A DNA stretch of 64,000 nt, taken from positions 5,580,501 to 5,644,500 of the forward strand of contig NC_088309.1 of NCBI RefSeq assembly GCF_910592395.1, in the 5' to 3' direction. The notes beneath the pieces were generated by a model. The model had not been told where the DNA came from and did no database searches. It worked only from the letters and a program-made list of their open reading frames with translations. Numbering within the stretch: position 1 is the first letter of the stretch; each line of letters begins with the position of its first letter. Both the position numbers and the translations under genes were made by a program. Origin of the DNA: Lineus longissimus. Lineage: Eukaryota; Nemertea; Pilidiophora; Heteronemertea; Lineidae. Shown piece by piece: positions 59,726 through 64,000 of the stretch.

Positions 59726-62444
59726 TAATCCAGTAAGCTATTAGAAAAGGTCTGAAAATCTAAGTCAGGGCAACAATTGCGTTTTAACTGGGCAAGCATT
59801 CACTTCATTTTGAAGAAGTTCTAATTACTTTAGGATTTCAAGTTCTTGCCAAAATGGTTTACCTATGGTCGAATCCTTTATCTCTCAGAGAACGTGGATA
59901 CTCTGTGTATTAAATGAATCGACTGACCAGAGTCGAGTATGAATTGATTGATATTCTCACTTGTAATCTTATTCCAGTTCTAGAAAAGGTGAGGAAAACT
60001 GAAAAAAATCATCACTGCTCTCTCCGGCCCTATCACAGCTTTCTGTTCCAAACACTGCAAATAAAGCATAAAAGCAAACGGGAATGAGTGTGTGAACGTG
60101 ATAAGTACATGCAGGTCGTAATGTACTGTTCAGTACATGTACTTAAAATTTACATGTTTGTATATATGTATATTTAATGACCAGCTGCTGTGTCATAATA
60201 CAGAACGTTTTGTTTAGGCCTAATTCTGCATCAGTGTTCTGAGGTGAGGTTGCGATATCGGACGTGAACAATATCAGTCCTGGGGAGGCCATGTGGTCAA
60301 TGATGAAACTGTTGGCATTTTGCAGGAAATACTTATCCAGTGATCAGGTCGAAATACTCTTCCCAATTATTTCAAAATATTTCGTTTGGAGTAATTAAGC
60401 CTAAGCATACAGAAGAAGGACATATAGTAGCATATCCGTATCAGCCGCCATTATAGCCAGTATAAGTCTGAAATTCGAAACAAGTTACTATCCTCCGCTC
60501 GGCCTAAACGTTTGATAGGCAGAAAAGAAAATGATATCGTCATTGTAGTTCCTTATAATTCGTAAAAACAATCTATAATCTGACCTGTATCTTGTTTAAC
60601 TGGAATCAATAGCTGACCACATGGTACATATTACTCCGGTCCATGTGTGCACCTCTAATCAACGAGATATTGTCACAGTTGCAAGGAAAATTGAAAAACT
60701 CCTTTTATACATGTAGCTGATCGATGATATTGTTATCGCGTGATCGGCGTATGTTTACCAGCCAATCATGAGATGACAAATGAAAAAGTCCTGGTGTGCA
60801 GCCAGCTTCCATGATTTAATTCGACCATTAAAATGATTAGTTTCCGGACGATCACCCAACAAGAACAATGACAGCCCCCCCCCCCCCCTCCTGCGACTCA
60901 TCAGCTTTGATTAAGTGGCAAGTACATATAATCCCGGCTGCCGGATCGGTTTTCAGCTCCGGTCTCGTGGTGTTCGATGCGACAACATACATGTACTTGG
61001 TTGGGTATCAATTTCTTGCGCTTCTTACTTACCGTTTGAACTAATCCATCCACGTGAGGAGTTTACCCCAGGGACCTGAGTGATTGACACACGAGCTGAA
61101 TATGTAAAGACAAAACGCACTATTTGACAAGTATGGAATATGCATACAATGTTTATACATGTTCTTCTCGGAACGCTCCGGGCGAACCGGGTTTAGTTAC
61201 AACCCACCGAAATCTCTCACCCTATAATGAGATTTGGGGTGTTTTAATTGTTTACAATTTGATACCATCAATATGATAGATAAATTATCAGAATGAGACC
61301 TATATTGAAGATAACGCTACACTTCAACGTTATCAAAATCGGGTCACAGTAAATACCTTGAGAGTTGAGTAAGCGAAGCTTCATTGAGAATACTGTTCAG
61401 TCGATCATGTACCTTGTGAAGACAACTGGTCTCTGTAAGAATATTTTCGGACTGACGGCTATACATAAATAATTAACAGACGCTGGGTGTTCAGCGTAAT
61501 TTTCTACAGTTGGTAAATACACATGGTAAAATTCAAGCATCGAATGTTCATTGGCAATCTATAAGAGTGGTCATTTAGCTCTGGTACTGGCAATTGATTA
61601 GAGGTATGCACACAACCTTTTCATTGAAGCCTATATTATACATCAAACGCTCGAAAAAGTGCATGAATGCTCTCCAGACTCTTAAGAATTTCAAGAAACA
61701 AGGGCGGGCTTGTGATACCCAGTGTTCGAATGACGTCAGTATAGACCGATGTAATATTCCCAACTCGCCACTGGCACGAAGTCAAGCAGTGGCGCGTTGT
61801 GGTCAATTGGAGAAACTTTCCCCGCCCCGGTAAATGCATGTCCTTCACATGTAGATCACACAAGATAAACATTGTCTCTGTCCCGTACCATGGACCTCAT
61901 ACGCCCGTATGCGTGATATCACCACGGACAAAGCCAGATCTACATCGGAATTTCAAATCGACGATCGATATACTGTATATCCACTTTGGTATCATTAATC
62001 TGTAGCTTTGATGCACCTCAACGAACCATGGGAGAGCAACCAGTAGATAAGCCATCATCACGATAATGAACCGGACAAACACAACCGTGTTAAAGGTGTT
62101 TACGCTTCAATGTACACATAGTCTGCAAGTGGAGTCTTATAAATTTCCAATGAACGTGATACGGTTACATGTACTGTGTACCGTCCTGCATCTGCGGTAG
62201 TCGGTGACAATCTGCCGTCGCAATCGGTCCTTCATTGTAGTGTCATGTTGTTCGACTGTAGTCCCATCCTCTGGCTATTTATCTGCAATAACGAAAGTTA
62301 ATCCTGCTTCGCTACCGACACTGATGTCCGCTTGACCTCCAACTCAGCCAGTACATCATCTGACTGGCTGTGTCCCTAAGTAATCCAGCAAGTTTTTCGT
62401 CTATTTCACCGTCTAACAGCGTGGGAGCCAATGTCACTAACATT
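59726..62444. other. Intergenic DNA upstream of the two divergent channel genes
   Basis: No coding region supported. No clear TATA box for the minus-strand channel. C14 at 60,875-60,888. The stretch presumably holds the promoter and 5' UTR of the minus gene and shared control DNA. Confidence 0.4.
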
Positions 62445-62935
62445 CTTCTTTCTGACTTCCAAGTGCAATATCATCGCAGTGTTTGCACCCATTTCAATTT
62501 GCTTTCTGATTTCTATGCGCAATATTTTTGAATCCATTATTGCTTCCTGAATTCCGTGTTCAATATCATCGACATGTTTACATCAACTATTGCTTCCTGA
62601 ATTCCGAGTTCAATATCATCGATATGTTTACATCAACTATTGCTTCCTGAATTCCGAGTTCAATATCATCGACATGTTTACATCAACTATTGCTTCCTGA
62701 ATTCCGAGTTCAATATCATCGACATGTTTACATCAACTATTGCTTCCTGAATTCCAAGTGCAATATCATCAACATGTTAGCACCCATTATTGCTTCCTGA
62801 ATTCCAAGTGCAATATCATCGACATGTTTGCATCCATTATTGCTTCCTGACTTCCAAGTGCAATATTATCAATGTTTGCATTCATTATTGTTTTCCAACT
62901 TCACAGAGGAATATTATCTGCGTGTTTGCGTCCAT
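62445..62935. repeat. 50-bp minisatellite, about ten copies
   Basis: Units begin TTGCTTCCTGAATTCC with exact 50-base spacing at 62,541, 62,591, 62,641, 62,691, 62,741, 62,791 and 62,841. Degenerate units lie on both sides (about 62,445, 62,499 and 62,888). The middle copies are nearly identical, differing at one or two bases; the outer ones are diverged, as expected for unequal exchange. The array ends about 430 bases before the start codon of the plus-strand channel. Confidence 0.95.
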
Positions 62936-63258
62936 GGAAAACGGAACAGGCGATTGACTGATGCACAAACAAATCAGAATTGATCATTGGCGTGTGTACA
63001 TAATATCAACGACCATTCGTAATTAGTTTTATGGCCTTATGTGATTGAAGAGCAAACATTATATCGATGTTTTATTGTGCCTTTAGCACTTCCCCCAATG
63101 AATATTTACCTACCTTTGGCTATGAATGGCCGTTGCTGATCACTTTGGGTCGGTGTGGGTACATAACGTATCATGTTGTCATGACAGGCACAAGTTGCCA
63201 TTGTATTTCTGTTATGCATCCATTGTCTAATTCACAAACTCGGTGTTACAGACTTAAG

Positions 63259-63290
63259 TATAAATTGCTCAGGACGAATGATATTCAGTC
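63259..63290 (+). promoter_or_regulatory. TATA box and initiator of the plus-strand channel gene
   Basis: TATAAAT at 63,259-63,265 is followed by TTCAGTC with candidate +1 adenine at 63,287, 28 bases from the first T. The start codon is 78 bases downstream with no splice site needed. The design matches the promoter at 56,051. Confidence 0.45.
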
Positions 63291-63364
63291 GTTTGACAGT
63301 GGCAACACCGATGAGAGCCAGCCAATTGGTAATGGACAACCGGTAATTCGATGATCAAAGACAA

Positions 63365-64000
63365 ATGGCATCAATCGGAAAGGTTTCACCACTCGATGTG
63401 CTCATTGCCGAGGACTGGAACAATGACAAAAAGGCGGAATGGAGAAAGAACCTACTTAATGCCATCAAAGAGCGAGATCTCGTTCATGTTCAGTTACTCT
63501 TGGATTCTCCGTCAGGCAGGCTCTGTGACGTCATCAACAAGCCTCTGGTAGACAATATCACTAAGCCTACCAAACGGTACAATGGAGGTCCCGAGAGCTT
63601 TGGTTCAAATTGCTTTCGATTCTCCCTCCCTATCATCTTGGCAGCTGTGCACGGAGAGCTAGAGATCCTTGACCTCGTTTACGACAATGGAGCAAACATC
63701 TACACCAAGGATGTCGAGGAAGATAATGTCATCCATGCCCTTATTTGGATCTCAGCCTTTAATCCGGACAAGGAAGAAGGCCTGTGTACGGTATATGAGA
63801 GACTAATGACGCTTGCGAGAACAGATGAGAACAAGAAAAAGTTGCTTTTAGATGAGGATATTGATGGTCTACGTCCATTGGAACTGGCTTCGAAACTCGG
63901 CACATATGTACTATTCGAACATATCGTGGACACCGGAGGTGTTTACAAAACCGTTCTCACTGTTTCTCCAATAGCTCGAAAGGTCAGATATGATATGACC
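63365..64000 (+). CDS. Second TRPV-like ankyrin-repeat channel, partial (first 212 residues)
   Basis: The frame starts at ATG 63,365-63,367 (MASIGKVSPLDVLIAEDWNN); an in-frame TAA at 63,344 and no earlier ATG fix the start. It is open to the last base of the window. The visible part is the ankyrin domain. It aligns to residues 26-220 of the minus-strand channel with about 70% identity by hand, including SFGSNCFRFSLPIILAAVHG (78-97), NVIHALIW (121-128), the DIDGLRPLELASK repeat (165-177) and VSPIARKVRYD at the cut end. The first ~16 residues differ completely between the two. The membrane part lies beyond the window. Like its paralogue it shows no intron over the visible length, and the head-to-head arrangement points to an inverted local duplication. 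Its pore cannot be judged here. Confidence 0.95.
   Translation, partial: MASIGKVSPLDVLIAEDWNNDKKAEWRKNLLNAIKERDLVHVQLLLDSPSGRLCDVINKPLVDNITKPTKRYNGGPESFGSNCFRFSLPIILAAVHGELEILDLVYDNGANIYTKDVEEDNVIHALIWISAFNPDKEEGLCTVYERLMTLARTDENKKKLLLDEDIDGLRPLELASKLGTYVLFEHIVDTGGVYKTVLTVSPIARKVRYDMT

Noticed and set aside
59408-59728. Plus-strand 106-codon frame
   Set aside because: It is the antisense shadow of the TRPV-like channel's N-terminal coding region.
1-64000. CRISPR arrays, operons, phage or bacterial defence genes
   Set aside because: No regularly spaced short repeats with unique spacers exist; the tandem arrays have no spacers, and the gene structure is eukaryotic.

Overview
The window is nuclear DNA from an animal, most likely a marine invertebrate. 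The evidence is a eukaryotic tRNA-Ser with a Pol III T-run, GT-AG introns, TATA/Inr promoters, A+T-rich non-coding DNA, foldback elements and minisatellites, and constant use of the palindromic word ACATGTA. There are no operons or ribosome-binding sites. I cannot name the species. Gene density is very low: only the last 8 kb has genes I am sure of.

Layout. Positions 1-52,000 are mostly intergenic or intronic. They hold scattered repeats (foldback elements at 3.0, 16.1 and 33.8 kb, an in-frame duplication at 8.5 kb, an ATT microsatellite at 17.5 kb) and a few short candidate exons that rest on splice signals and reading quality alone (start of window +, 10.2-10.5 kb -, 18.1-18.2 kb -, 19.3 kb -, 22.5 kb +, 47.2-47.3 kb -). 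Positions 52.2-53.4 kb hold a 703-bp terminal-inverted-repeat transposon, a 43-bp tandem repeat and a tRNA-Ser(GCU) gene (minus).

Positions 56.0-64.0 kb form the gene cluster. First comes a small TATA-driven gene (+, three short exons, unknown function). Convergent with it is an intronless 599-residue TRPV-like ankyrin-repeat cation channel (-). A second, about 70% identical TRPV-like channel lies head-to-head with the first (+, from 63,365) and runs off the window end. The 3.6 kb between the two channel starts carries a 50-bp minisatellite and a TATA/Inr promoter for the second gene.

The two channels are recent paralogues and appear to be part of an intronless TRPV-like expansion. In the complete copy the TRPV selectivity-filter position reads NMFD where typical TRPVs read GMGD, and the TRP-box tryptophan is missing. 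This is the most interesting signal in the window. I see no CRISPR, operon or other prokaryote-like system.
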